Origin: JAVVTQ01 sp036653595
GTDB taxonomy: Bacteria > Bacillota > Clostridia > Oscillospirales > Ruminococcaceae
Assembly (NCBI GenBank): GCA_036653595.1
Contig: JAVVTQ010000019.1
Coordinates: 1 to 28,992, forward strand
DNA: 28,992 nt
Reading direction: 5' to 3'
This document shows, one piece after another, positions 21,811 through 28,992 of this stretch (position 1 is the first letter of the stretch; every line of letters begins with the position of its first letter). The notes beneath the pieces were generated by a model that was given only the letters and a program-made list of their open reading frames with translations, was not told where the DNA came from and ran no database searches. The position numbers and the translations under genes are program-made.

Positions 21811-22329
21811 ATGGCAACAACTAAAGATACAGCAGCAGTGAACGCTGAGGTAGAGAAGAAGCCGGCAGCCAAGAAGACTGCCGCTTCCGCCGAGAAAAAG
21901 GCTCCTGTAGCAAAGGCCGCAGCTTCAAAGACGGCCGAAAAGACAGCAGCTCCTAAAAAAGCTGCATCCGCAAAGGATGTAACTGAAAAGGCTGCTCCAA
22001 AAAAGGCAGCAGCTCCCAAGGCAGCAAAGACAGAGCCGGCAAAGGCAGCAGCTCCAAAAGCAGCAGCCAAGGCAGTGTCTGAAAAAGCTGCAGTCGTCAA
22101 GGAAGAAACCAAGCCTATCGAAAAAAAGACAGCCGCCAAGACAGAAACACAGAGCAAACTAAAAGCGAAGCTCATAAAGAGCCTTGCCGGTCGCACAGAC
22201 AGGCAGATCGCATCCGCGAAGACACTCGGCTTGAGAAAAATCGGCGACACAACGATACAGCCGGACAATGCCGCAACTCGTGGTAAGCTTGCAAAGATTT
22301 CTCACATGGTTTCTGTAACCAACGCATGA
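21811..22329 (+). CDS. rpmD: 50S ribosomal protein L30 with long Ala/Lys/Pro-rich N-terminal extension
   Basis: Protein of 172 aa. Residues about 114-172 are a complete bacterial L30 (SKLKAKLIKSLAGR, then QIASAKTLGLRKIGDTTIQ, ending ISHMVSVTNA), normally the whole protein at about 60 aa. Residues 1-113 are low-complexity Ala, Lys, Pro, Thr and Glu with repeated AAPKKAA-like units (about 46-52, 61-67, 79-84), resembling histone H1 tails and AlgP-type bacterial proteins. The start is ATG 21811 with AGGAGG upstream. There is no alternative start with a ribosome site next to the L30 part, so the extension should be translated. It is in the usual place between rpsE and rplO. The extension should be disordered and strongly basic overall, able to touch rRNA or DNA; its role is unknown. 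Confidence 0.93.
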   Translation: MATTKDTAAVNAEVEKKPAAKKTAASAEKKAPVAKAAASKTAEKTAAPKKAASAKDVTEKAAPKKAAAPKAAKTEPAKAAAPKAAAKAVSEKAAVVKEETKPIEKKTAAKTETQSKLKAKLIKSLAGRTDRQIASAKTLGLRKIGDTTIQPDNAATRGKLAKISHMVSVTNA

Positions 22330-22348
22330 AGCAAGGAGGTGCATTCGT

Positions 22349-22786
22349 ATGAAATTGCACGATTTAAGACCTGCTGAGGGTTCCACCTCTGAGGTCAAGC
22401 GCAAGGGTCGCGGTGCTGGTTCCGGAAACGGAAAAACAGCCGGCAAGGGCCACAAGGGACAGCTTGCACGTTCGGGAGCAAAGCCTTCGTACTTTGAGGG
22501 CGGCCAGATGCCTTTGGTGCGTCGTATTCCGAAGCGCGGATTTACTAATATTTTCGCTACAAAATTTGCGACTGTCAAAATTGGCGACCTCAATCGTTTT
22601 GAGGACGGCACTGTTGTCGATGTCAAAGCTTTGAAAGAATCCGGTTTGATCAAGAAATCTTTGGACGGGGTCAAGGTTCTCGGCAACGGCGAGCTGACCA
22701 AAAAACTCGACGTCAAGCTTACCGCCTTCACCGCAACCGCAAAGGAAAAGATTGAAAAGGCCGGAGGAAAGGCCGAGGTGATATAG
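22349..22786 (+). CDS. rplO: 50S ribosomal protein L15
   Basis: L15 of 145 aa, a late assembly protein with a long Gly-rich basic N-terminal extension (KGRGAGSGNGKTAGKGHKGQ), then the globular part with GGQMPLVRRIPKRGFTN. AAGGAGG precedes ATG 22349. secY starts 2 nt after its stop. Confidence 0.97.
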   Translation: MKLHDLRPAEGSTSEVKRKGRGAGSGNGKTAGKGHKGQLARSGAKPSYFEGGQMPLVRRIPKRGFTNIFATKFATVKIGDLNRFEDGTVVDVKALKESGLIKKSLDGVKVLGNGELTKKLDVKLTAFTATAKEKIEKAGGKAEVI

Positions 22787-22788
22787 CG

Positions 22789-24105
22789 ATGTTCCAAACA
22801 TTCAAAAACGCTTGGAAAATCGAAGATCTTCGCAAGAGGATTCTCTTCACACTGTTTATTCTTTTTGTCTTTCGTCTAGGTGCCGCAATTGTTGTGCCGT
22901 TTATCGACGGCACAGTGCTAGCACAGAGCAGCCTGACAAATAAGGACACGATTTTCGGCTTCTTTGATTTGATGACGGGCGGCAGCTTCTCGAAGGCGAC
23001 ATTGTTCGCACTCGGTGTCAGCCCCTACATCAACGCATCAATCATCATCCAGCTCTTGCAGGTGGTTATTCCCTCTCTCGACCGTTTGGCGAAAGAAGGG
23101 GAAGAGGGACGCAAGAAAATCAACAAAATCACAAGATATTCCTCAATCGGTATATCACTCGCTCTGTCGGTGATTTACTATGTGCTTGTAAGAAGCCAGG
23201 GCGCGCTTGCGTATCCCAATGGCGGTTTTTCCGGAATATTCTCCGCAATCGTCATCATCTTGAGCTTTACTGCCGGTTCGACGCTGCTTATGTGGCTCGG
23301 AGAGCAAATTGACGCAAAGGGTATAGGAAACGGAATTTCGCTCATAATCTTTACGGGCATCGTGGCAAATCTCATACCGGCGTTCAACTCGATTGTCTAT
23401 TACTTCCAGGTCGCAGCAGGCAAAATTGCCGGTCAGCCGGCTCAGCCTCAGTTCTTTGTCCTGATTCCGATAGTTATAATTATGTTCGCGGCAATGTTTG
23501 TGCTAATAGTGGTCACATCGGCCGCCGAGCGCAGGATTCCCGTTCAGTACGCGAAAAGAGTCGTCGGTCGCAAAATGTACGGCGGTCAAACCTCTAACAT
23601 ACCCGTAAAGGTCAATATGTCAGGAGTTCTCCCCGTAATATTCGCCTCCTCTTTCCTCTCTATTTTTGGTACAATAAAGGACTTCTTCGGAATTACAGAC
23701 GGATTTTGGGGCACGTTCCTCGGTTGGTTTTCAACCAGCGGCTTTTTGTACGCTATTCTGTACGCATTCATGATAATAGGATTCAACTATTTCTATGTTG
23801 CCGTGCAGTACAATCCTGTTCAAATGGCAAACGATTTGCGCAAGAATTCGGGCACGATTCCGGGTATTCGACCCGGCAAACCGACCTCTGATTTTATTTC
23901 GCGGGTCATCTCAAAGATAACCTTTATTGGCGGCATTTTCCTTGTTTTGGTTGCAACCCTCCCGATATTGATAACACAGCTAACAAAGATGAACATATCT
24001 CTGGGCGGTACTTCTGTGCTTATTATTGTCGGTGTCGCGCTTGAAATATCAAATACACTGGAATCCTATATGCTCATGCGCCACCACAAAGGTTTCCTTG
24101 AATAA
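22789..24105 (+). CDS. secY: Protein translocase channel subunit SecY
   Basis: SecY of 438 aa, the channel of the general secretion pathway. Ten TM helices are visible, starting with helix 1 at about 19-39, and the plug-region ALGVSPYINASIIIQLL (about 77-93) is conserved. Cytoplasmic loops keep the ribosome/SecA contacts RRIPVQYAKRVVGRKMYGGQ and the last loop with IRPGKPTSDFI. It lies only 2 nt after rplO, with GAGGTGAT inside that gene, so its translation is coupled to the ribosomal genes, as in most bacteria. Confidence 0.98.
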   Translation: MFQTFKNAWKIEDLRKRILFTLFILFVFRLGAAIVVPFIDGTVLAQSSLTNKDTIFGFFDLMTGGSFSKATLFALGVSPYINASIIIQLLQVVIPSLDRLAKEGEEGRKKINKITRYSSIGISLALSVIYYVLVRSQGALAYPNGGFSGIFSAIVIILSFTAGSTLLMWLGEQIDAKGIGNGISLIIFTGIVANLIPAFNSIVYYFQVAAGKIAGQPAQPQFFVLIPIVIIMFAAMFVLIVVTSAAERRIPVQYAKRVVGRKMYGGQTSNIPVKVNMSGVLPVIFASSFLSIFGTIKDFFGITDGFWGTFLGWFSTSGFLYAILYAFMIIGFNYFYVAVQYNPVQMANDLRKNSGTIPGIRPGKPTSDFISRVISKITFIGGIFLVLVATLPILITQLTKMNISLGGTSVLIIVGVALEISNTLESYMLMRHHKGFLE

Positions 24106-24115
24106 GGAGCGTAAA

Positions 24116-24748
24116 ATGAGATTAATTCTTTTGGGTGCACCGGGCGCAGGAAAGGGCACGCAGGCTGAGGTAATCAGCGAGCGCATGTCTATTCCGATTA
24201 TAAGCACGGGCAACATTTTGAAAGAAGCAGTCAGAAAAGAAACACCGCTCGGAGTTTCGGCCAAGGATTTCATGGACAAAGGCGAGCTCGTCCCTGACGA
24301 GGTCATAATTGGAATTGTCAGGGACCGCCTTTTTGAAGATGACTGCAAGGCCGGCTTCATACTAGACGGTGTTCCGCGGACTATAGCACAGGCCAATGCG
24401 CTCACGTCGCTCGGCATCGAAATCGACAAGGTTTTGGATATCGATGTAAGCGACGAAGAGATTGTAAAGCGCCTGTCAGGCAGAAGAATCTGCTCGTCTT
24501 GCGGCGCCTCATTCCACACTAGGTTTAAACCTCCCATAAAGGAAGGGATTTGCGACAAGTGCGGACAGCCGCTGATTATTCGAAGCGACGACGAGGAAAC
24601 GACTGTTATCAACAGACTCAAGGTTTACCATGAGAATACAGAACCGCTCAAGGACTACTATTCGAAGCTGGGAAAGCTTCGCGTGGTGGACGGTCACAAG
24701 GATATAGCCGAGACAACTCGTCTGACACTTGCGGCCCTTGAGGTTTAA
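24116..24748 (+). CDS. adk: Adenylate kinase, zinc-type lid
   Basis: Adk of 210 aa, which interconverts ATP plus AMP and two ADP. P-loop GAPGAGKGTQ at 7-16. The long LID domain has a zinc site C126, C129, C146 and C149, as in Gram-positive enzymes. The usual DGFPRT motif reads DGVPRT here, with V86 in place of Phe. The start is ATG 24116 with AAGGAGC upstream; upstream in-frame codons lie in secY. secY-adk-map is a standard Gram-positive order. Confidence 0.97.
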   Translation: MRLILLGAPGAGKGTQAEVISERMSIPIISTGNILKEAVRKETPLGVSAKDFMDKGELVPDEVIIGIVRDRLFEDDCKAGFILDGVPRTIAQANALTSLGIEIDKVLDIDVSDEEIVKRLSGRRICSSCGASFHTRFKPPIKEGICDKCGQPLIIRSDDEETTVINRLKVYHENTEPLKDYYSKLGKLRVVDGHKDIAETTRLTLAALEV

Positions 24749-24750
24749 CT

Positions 24751-25500
24751 ATGATAGTACTCAAAACTGCTAAGGAGCTGCAAGAGATGAAAGAAGCTTG
24801 CAGAATCTCAGCCGGAGCGCTAAGAGTTGCGAAAGAGGCTATTGCCGTCGGTGTCTCCACCGCTTACATCGACGATGTTGTGCGAAAGTACATCAAGTCA
24901 GAAGGCGCAACTCCGTCATTCCTAAATTATAACGGATTTCCAAACAGCGCGTGCATCTCCGTCAACGAAGAGGTGATACACGGCATTCCGAGTAGGAAAC
25001 GCATAATTATGGATGGCGATATTGTCAGCGTTGATGTTGGAGCCTGTTACAACGGCTACCACGGCGATAACGCGGCCACCTTTGGCGTCGGGACTGTTTC
25101 CGACGAGGCACAGCGTCTCATGGATGTGACTCGCGAGTGTCTGCATAGGGCTGTTCTCGTTGCGTTGCCGGGCAACAGAATCGGAGACATCGGTCACGCT
25201 GTACAAAGTTATGCAGAAGCAAACGGCTTTTCAGTCGTGCGCGATTACATTGGTCACGGTGTCGGAAGACATCTTCATGAAGCTCCCGAAGTTCCGAATT
25301 TTGGAAATGCGGGACACGGAGAGAGACTTGTTCCGGGCATGACGATTGCTATTGAGCCAATGATCAATGCAGGCACAAGAGAAGTCAAACAATTGTCCAA
25401 TGGATGGACTATTGTGACTAAGGACAGCAGTCTGTCGGCTCACTTTGAATATTCTATTGCGATTACCGATAAACAGCCGATTATATTGACGGCGGAATAG
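24751..25500 (+). CDS. map: Type I methionine aminopeptidase
   Basis: Map of 249 aa, which removes the initiator Met from new proteins. The five metal ligands are in place: two Asp in VDVGACYNGYHGDNAATF, His in GHGVGRHLHEAP, Glu in AIEPMINAG and Glu in HFEYSIAIT. No zinc-finger N-terminal extension is present. It starts 2 nt after the adk stop, with GAGGT inside adk. Confidence 0.97.
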   Translation: MIVLKTAKELQEMKEACRISAGALRVAKEAIAVGVSTAYIDDVVRKYIKSEGATPSFLNYNGFPNSACISVNEEVIHGIPSRKRIIMDGDIVSVDVGACYNGYHGDNAATFGVGTVSDEAQRLMDVTRECLHRAVLVALPGNRIGDIGHAVQSYAEANGFSVVRDYIGHGVGRHLHEAPEVPNFGNAGHGERLVPGMTIAIEPMINAGTREVKQLSNGWTIVTKDSSLSAHFEYSIAITDKQPIILTAE

Positions 25501-25509
25501 GCGGTGTTC

Positions 25510-25773
25510 ATGGAGATTCAAAGAGGTACTGCCGCGATGTCAAAAGCAGGGCGCGACAAAGGACGGTATTTCGCTGTACTCGAAATTTCGCAGGACTTTG
25601 CTCTCATTGCGGACGGAAAGCTGCGCAGGATTGAAAAACCAAAGCGCAAAAAACTAAAGCACCTGTCACTGACAACAACCATTTTTACAAATGATGATTT
25701 GTCGAGCGACAACAGACTGCGAAAAGCGATCAATAATCGCTTTTACGTCGAAAACCGTCATGAAGGAGGTTAG
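25510..25773 (+). CDS. KOW-domain RNA-binding protein (L14e-like)
   Basis: Small protein of 87 aa with a KOW-type fold: SKAGRDKGRYFAVLEI (about 11-26), then FALIADGKLRRIEKPKRKKLKHL. It resembles the KOW protein encoded at the same place, between map and infA, in Bacillus and many Clostridia, and related to archaeal/eukaryotic L14e; its role is probably in ribosome or RNA binding but is not settled. Start taken at ATG 25510; GTG 25504 is in frame and would add two residues. Its 3' end contains the AAGGAGG of infA. Confidence 0.8.
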   Translation: MEIQRGTAAMSKAGRDKGRYFAVLEISQDFALIADGKLRRIEKPKRKKLKHLSLTTTIFTNDDLSSDNRLRKAINNRFYVENRHEGG

Positions 25774-25777
25774 AGAC

Positions 25778-25996
25778 TTGTCCAAGGAAGATGTATTGGA
25801 ACTAGAAGGCATCGTAAAAGAAGTTTTGCCAAATGCCACGTTTTCAGTTGAACTGCAAAATGGCCACAGAATCAACGCCCATATTTCAGGCAAGCTGCGC
25901 ATGAATTTTATTCGTATTCTGGCCGGAGATAAGGTGACGGTTGAAATGTCGCCGTACGACCTCACAAAGGGCCGTATAACATGGCGCTCGAAATAG
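25778..25996 (+). CDS. infA: Translation initiation factor IF-1
   Basis: IF-1 of 72 aa, exactly the usual length, with the OB fold that blocks the A site during initiation. It is almost canonical: SKEDVLELEGIVKEVLPNA, then GHRINAHISGKLRMNFIRIL and VEMSPYDLTKGRITWR. The start is TTG 25778, decided by AAGGAGGT at 25763-25770 and by the family N-terminus; upstream ATG codons lie in the KOW gene. It begins 4 nt after that gene's stop. Confidence 0.97.
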   Translation: MSKEDVLELEGIVKEVLPNATFSVELQNGHRINAHISGKLRMNFIRILAGDKVTVEMSPYDLTKGRITWRSK

Positions 25997-26024
25997 CGTC
26001 GGCAAACTCTAAGGAGGTATTATT

Positions 26025-26138
26025 ATGAAGGTCAGACCTTCCGTAAAACCCATATGTGAAAAATGCAAGGTAATCAAACGGCACGGAAAAGTTATGGTTA
26101 TCTGCCCGAACCCAAAACACAAGCAGCGCCAAGGTTAA
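26025..26138 (+). CDS. rpmJ: 50S ribosomal protein L36, zinc form
   Basis: L36 of 37 aa, the smallest ribosomal protein, read directly from the sequence: MKVRPSVKPICEKCKVIKRH, then GKVMVICPNPKHKQRQG. C11, C14, C27 and H32 form the zinc knuckle. AAGGAGG precedes the ATG. It is in the expected place between infA and rpsM. Confidence 0.97.
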   Translation: MKVRPSVKPICEKCKVIKRHGKVMVICPNPKHKQRQG

Positions 26139-26168
26139 GGCGCGAGATTAATACCGGAGGAAAAATAA

Positions 26169-26537
26169 ATGGCGCGTATTGCTGGCGTCGACCTGCCTAA
26201 AGACAAGCGGGTCGAAATAGGACTCACCTATATTTACGGTATCGGCTTGAGCTCTGCGAGAAAAATTATCGCTGAGACAGGTGTTAGCCCTGACATCAGA
26301 GTTAAGGACCTGAATGAAGACGATGTTGCAAAGCTCCGTGAGTATATCGACAAGCACATAACCGTCGAGGGCGACCTTCGTCGTAACGTTGCACTGGACA
26401 TAAAACGTCTCGTCGAGATAGGCTGCTACCGCGGTGTCCGTCATCGCAAAGGACTGCCTGTTCGCGGACAGAGGTCTAAGACCAATGCCCGTACACGCAA
26501 GGGTCCTAAGAGAACCATCGCAAACAAGAAGAAATAA
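26169..26537 (+). CDS. rpsM: 30S ribosomal protein S13
   Basis: S13 of 122 aa, in the head, forming intersubunit bridges and contacting P-site tRNA by its basic tail. ARIAGVDLPKDKRVEIGLTY at the start, then the helix-two-turns region and GLPVRGQRSKTNARTRKGPK near the end. CCGGAGG precedes the ATG. Confidence 0.98.
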   Translation: MARIAGVDLPKDKRVEIGLTYIYGIGLSSARKIIAETGVSPDIRVKDLNEDDVAKLREYIDKHITVEGDLRRNVALDIKRLVEIGCYRGVRHRKGLPVRGQRSKTNARTRKGPKRTIANKKK

Positions 26538-26554
26538 GGAGGGCTACCGAGAAA

Positions 26555-26968
26555 ATGGCAACAAAAACAACTGCAGCACCCAAAAAAACGACCGGTGCCC
26601 GCAAACGCCGTGAACGCAAAAATATAGAGCGCGGCGCAGCGCATATCCAGTCCACATTCAACAACACAATCGTCACCATCACAGATGTGAGCGGTAATGC
26701 CATATCGTGGGCGAGTGCCGGCGGCTTGGGCTTTCGCGGCTCAAGAAAGTCAACACCATATGCTGCGCAGATGGCAGCTGAAGTTGCGGCCAAGGCTGCA
26801 ATGGAACATGGAATGAAAACCGTCGAAGTCTTCGTCAAGGGTCCCGGTTCAGGTCGTGAAGCTGCGATTCGCGCTTTGCAGGCTGCCGGGCTGGAGGTAA
26901 ACATGATCAAGGACGTTACCCCCGTCCCCCACAACGGATGCCGCCCGCCAAAAAGACGGCGCGTATAA
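26555..26968 (+). CDS. rpsK: 30S ribosomal protein S11
   Basis: S11 of 137 aa, on the platform near the E-site mRNA. The core is near-identical to other bacteria: HIQSTFNNTIVTITDVSGNA, FRGSRKSTPYAAQMAAE, GPGSGREAAIRALQ and the end TPVPHNGCRPPKRRRV. The first residues MATKTTAAPKKTTGARKRR are a few residues longer than usual and Ala/Lys/Thr-rich. AAGGAGGG precedes the ATG. Confidence 0.98.
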   Translation: MATKTTAAPKKTTGARKRRERKNIERGAAHIQSTFNNTIVTITDVSGNAISWASAGGLGFRGSRKSTPYAAQMAAEVAAKAAMEHGMKTVEVFVKGPGSGREAAIRALQAAGLEVNMIKDVTPVPHNGCRPPKRRRV

Positions 26969-26990
26969 CAAACAGGAGGTACACCACAAT

Positions 26991-27611
26991 ATGGCAAGAT
27001 ATACAGGTGCTGTGTGCAGACAATGCCGCAGAGAGGGCGAAAAGCTCTTTCTTAAAGGCGAGCGCTGCTACTCCGACAAATGTGCTCTCACACGCAGAGC
27101 ATATGCTCCCGGTCAGCATGGACAGGGACGCAAAAAAGTGTCGGAATATGGCATACAGCTTCGAATGAAGCAAAAGGCCAAAAGATACTATGGCGTTCTC
27201 GAAAGCCAATTCGCAAAATATTTCGATATGGCTGAGAGACAGCAGGGTGTCACAGGCGAAAATCTGCTTAGGATCCTTGAAAGCAGACTGGACAACGTAG
27301 TTTATCGTGCGGGCTTTGCAAACTCTCGCAAAGAAGCGCGGCAGCTCGTTCTTCACCGTCATTTCACCGTCAACGGACAGAGAGTTAATATTGCTTCATA
27401 TCTCGTAGCAGCGGGCGACAAGATTGATGTCAAGTCAACCGAGTGCGAAAAGATAAAGAATGCAGTTGATGCAAACAAGGCCCGTCCGAAGCCGGTATGG
27501 ATGGATGTGAACAGCGACAAGATGACTGCTTGCGTATCTCGTCTGCCAGAGCGGTCAGAAATCGACTTCAACGTCGAGGAACACTTCATCGTTGAGCTCT
27601 ACTCGAAATAA
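26991..27611 (+). CDS. rpsD: 30S ribosomal protein S4, cysteine form
   Basis: S4 of 206 aa, an assembly initiator of the small subunit. C9, C12, C26 and C31 near the N-terminus make the zinc-type motif, and the S4 RNA-binding domain follows (NVVYRAGFANSRKEARQLV, then HRHFTVNGQRVNIASYLV). In Escherichia coli S4 autoregulates the alpha operon. AGGAGG precedes the ATG. The 72-nt spacer to rpoA shows no clear hairpin. Confidence 0.98.
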   Translation: MARYTGAVCRQCRREGEKLFLKGERCYSDKCALTRRAYAPGQHGQGRKKVSEYGIQLRMKQKAKRYYGVLESQFAKYFDMAERQQGVTGENLLRILESRLDNVVYRAGFANSRKEARQLVLHRHFTVNGQRVNIASYLVAAGDKIDVKSTECEKIKNAVDANKARPKPVWMDVNSDKMTACVSRLPERSEIDFNVEEHFIVELYSK

Positions 27612-27683
27612 TCGCCTGATTTAAGGAAGGTTACAGGGAAAAGCAAACGAAAGACGGGAAATCCGCCTAAGGAGGGTTTTATA

Positions 27684-28634
27684 ATGATTGAAATAGAAAA
27701 GCCCAAAATTGAAACCATCGAAATGACAGCCGACGGCTCCTATGGAAAGTTTATCGTTGAGCCGCTCGAGCGAGGTTTTGGCACAACACTTGGCAACGGT
27801 TTGCGCCGTGTTCTTTTGTCATCCCTTCCCGGCGTTGCGGTACAGTCTATTAAAATTGACGGCGTTCTCCACGAATTCAGCACGATTGAAGGCGTCAAAG
27901 AAGATGTTACTGAAATCGTTTTGAATGTGAAGGGAATAACCGCAAAACTCTTTTCTGACGGTCCTAAAACCGTTTATATTGAGGCAAACGGTGAAGGTGA
28001 AGTGACGGCAGGCAGCATAAAGGCCGACGCTGAAATCGAAATTCTCAACCCGAACTGGCATTTGGCTACTCTGGCCAAGGGCGCAAAGCTTGTCATGGAG
28101 CTTGTGTTTGTACATGGCAGAGGCTATGTGTCTTCGGACAAAAATAAGCAGTTTACCCAGACGTCTATCGGCGTTATCCCGGTTGACAGCATATTCACAC
28201 CTGTACTCAAGGTCAACTATACCGTTGAAAACACGCGTGTTGGACAGATTACAGACTATGATAAGCTGACACTAGAGGTAAAAACCGATAAAACGATAAC
28301 AGCCAAAGAAGCTGTGTCTCTCGGCGCAAAGGTACTGTGTGAGCACTTGAACCTCTTTATGGATCTTTCAGAAGAAATTTTCGACACAGAGATTCTTGTC
28401 GAAAAGGACGAAAAGAGCAAGGAAAAAGTGCTTGAAATGACAATCGAAGAGCTTGATCTCTCAGTTCGCAGCTTTAACTGCCTGAAGAGAGCAGGTATTA
28501 ACACTGTTGAAGATTTGACAAACAAATCCGAGGAAGAGATGATGAAGGTCCGCAACCTCGGAATTAAATCCCTCGAAGAGGTTATATGCAAGCTCGAGTC
28601 ACTCGGCTTCAACCTCAATGATAAGGATGACTGA
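27684..28634 (+). CDS. rpoA: RNA polymerase alpha subunit
   Basis: RpoA of 316 aa. The N-terminal domain (about 1-225) nucleates polymerase assembly and has GFGTTLGNGLRRVLLSSLPG at about 32-51. A linker rich in Glu and Lys leads to the C-terminal domain (about 250-312), which binds UP elements and activators: LDLSVRSFNCLKRAGINTVE and VRNLGIKSLEEV. AAGGAGGG precedes the ATG. Its place between rpsD and rplQ is standard. Confidence 0.98.
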   Translation: MIEIEKPKIETIEMTADGSYGKFIVEPLERGFGTTLGNGLRRVLLSSLPGVAVQSIKIDGVLHEFSTIEGVKEDVTEIVLNVKGITAKLFSDGPKTVYIEANGEGEVTAGSIKADAEIEILNPNWHLATLAKGAKLVMELVFVHGRGYVSSDKNKQFTQTSIGVIPVDSIFTPVLKVNYTVENTRVGQITDYDKLTLEVKTDKTITAKEAVSLGAKVLCEHLNLFMDLSEEIFDTEILVEKDEKSKEKVLEMTIEELDLSVRSFNCLKRAGINTVEDLTNKSEEEMMKVRNLGIKSLEEVICKLESLGFNLNDKDD

Positions 28635-28664
28635 GTCTTACTACGCAAGAAGGAGTGAACTGCT

Positions 28665-28992
28665 ATGGCTGGTATGAGAAAGCTCGGCAGAACAAGCGAT
28701 CAGCGCAAAGCAATGCTTCGCGCTATGGTCACCTTCCTTATCGAGAACGGTCGCATTGAAACGACGGTTACGAGAGCAAAGGAAGTTCGTTCGATGACCG
28801 AAAAAATGATAACTCTCGCAAAAAATGATACACTGCACGCAAAGAGACAGGTTTATTCATACATCACAAAGGAAACTGTCTCAAAGAAACTTCTCGATGA
28901 AACTGCACCCCAGTATATGGAGCGTCAGGGCGGATATACCCGCATAATCAAGACGGGACCGCGCCGTGGAGATGCCGCAGAGATGGCTATCA
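28665..28992 (+). CDS. rplQ: 50S ribosomal protein L17 (cut by the window edge)
   Basis: The first 109 codons of L17, which sits at the tunnel exit and is the last gene of the alpha operon. It begins MAGMRKLGRTSDQRKAMLRA and continues with FLIENGRIETTVTRAKEVR and YTRIIKTGPRRGDAAEMAI at the edge, so only the C-terminal few residues are missing. AAGGAG precedes ATG 28665. No stop codon lies in the window. Confidence 0.96.
   Translation, partial: MAGMRKLGRTSDQRKAMLRAMVTFLIENGRIETTVTRAKEVRSMTEKMITLAKNDTLHAKRQVYSYITKETVSKKLLDETAPQYMERQGGYTRIIKTGPRRGDAAEMAI

Noticed and set aside
21811..22152. The Ala/Lys-rich segment as a separate histone-like gene preceding rpmD
   Set aside because: It is in frame with L30 with no stop between them and no second ribosome site, so it is one protein.
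21762..22268. Long minus-strand open frame opposite the L30 gene
   Set aside because: It is a shadow of the Ala/Lys-rich repeat codons, has no ribosome site of note, and runs against a solid ribosomal operon.

Overview
The window looks like chromosome from a member of the Clostridia (Bacillota). Three things point there: the gene order of the S10-spc-alpha ribosomal cluster, including a small KOW-domain gene between map and infA and a zinc-type S14; strong AGGAGG-type ribosome binding sites with frequent GTG and TTG starts; and a Bce-type two-component/ABC transporter module. No rRNA, tRNA, CRISPR array, transposase or phage gene was seen. I would not name a genus from this sequence alone.

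The left part (1-13000) is accessory. It begins with a Bce-like module: an OmpR-type response regulator, a short intramembrane-sensing histidine kinase, an ABC ATPase and an FtsX-type permease. Such modules usually sense and remove cell-wall-active peptides. The kinase here has Asn where the phosphoacceptor His should be. Next is a small GT51 peptidoglycan transglycosylase whose C-terminus appears recently broken. A promoter and a structured leader ending in a terminator-like hairpin precede a large Cache-PAS-PAS-GGDEF-PAS-PAS diguanylate cyclase. A minus-strand PlsC-type acyltransferase with a zinc-ribbon tail, a plus-strand VTT/DedA-like membrane protein and a second, six-TM diguanylate cyclase follow. 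Both cyclases keep the GGDEF signature and the RxxD inhibitory site. No EAL, HD-GYP or PilZ gene lies in the window, so their targets are elsewhere.

The right part (13000-28992) is one long plus-strand cluster for translation, secretion and transcription. An extended -10 promoter at 13000-13028 and a leader of about 290 nt full of hairpins precede rpsJ-rplC-rplD-rplW-rplB-rpsS-rplV-rpsC-rplP-rpmC-rpsQ-rplN-rplX-rplE-rpsZ-rpsH-rplF-rplR-rpsE-rpmD-rplO-secY-adk-map-KOW gene-infA-rpmJ-rpsM-rpsK-rpsD-rpoA-rplQ, with rplQ running off the right edge. Spacers are mostly below 30 nt, with two 4-nt overlaps. L24, S14, L36, S4 and adenylate kinase all carry the cysteine (zinc-binding) form of their motif.

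The most unusual items are: ribosomal protein L30 carrying an N-terminal Ala/Lys/Pro-rich, histone-H1-like extension of about 113 residues; the His-to-Asn substitution in the Bce-type kinase; and the structured, unassigned leader upstream of the first diguanylate cyclase. I did not find a convincing complete new multi-gene system.
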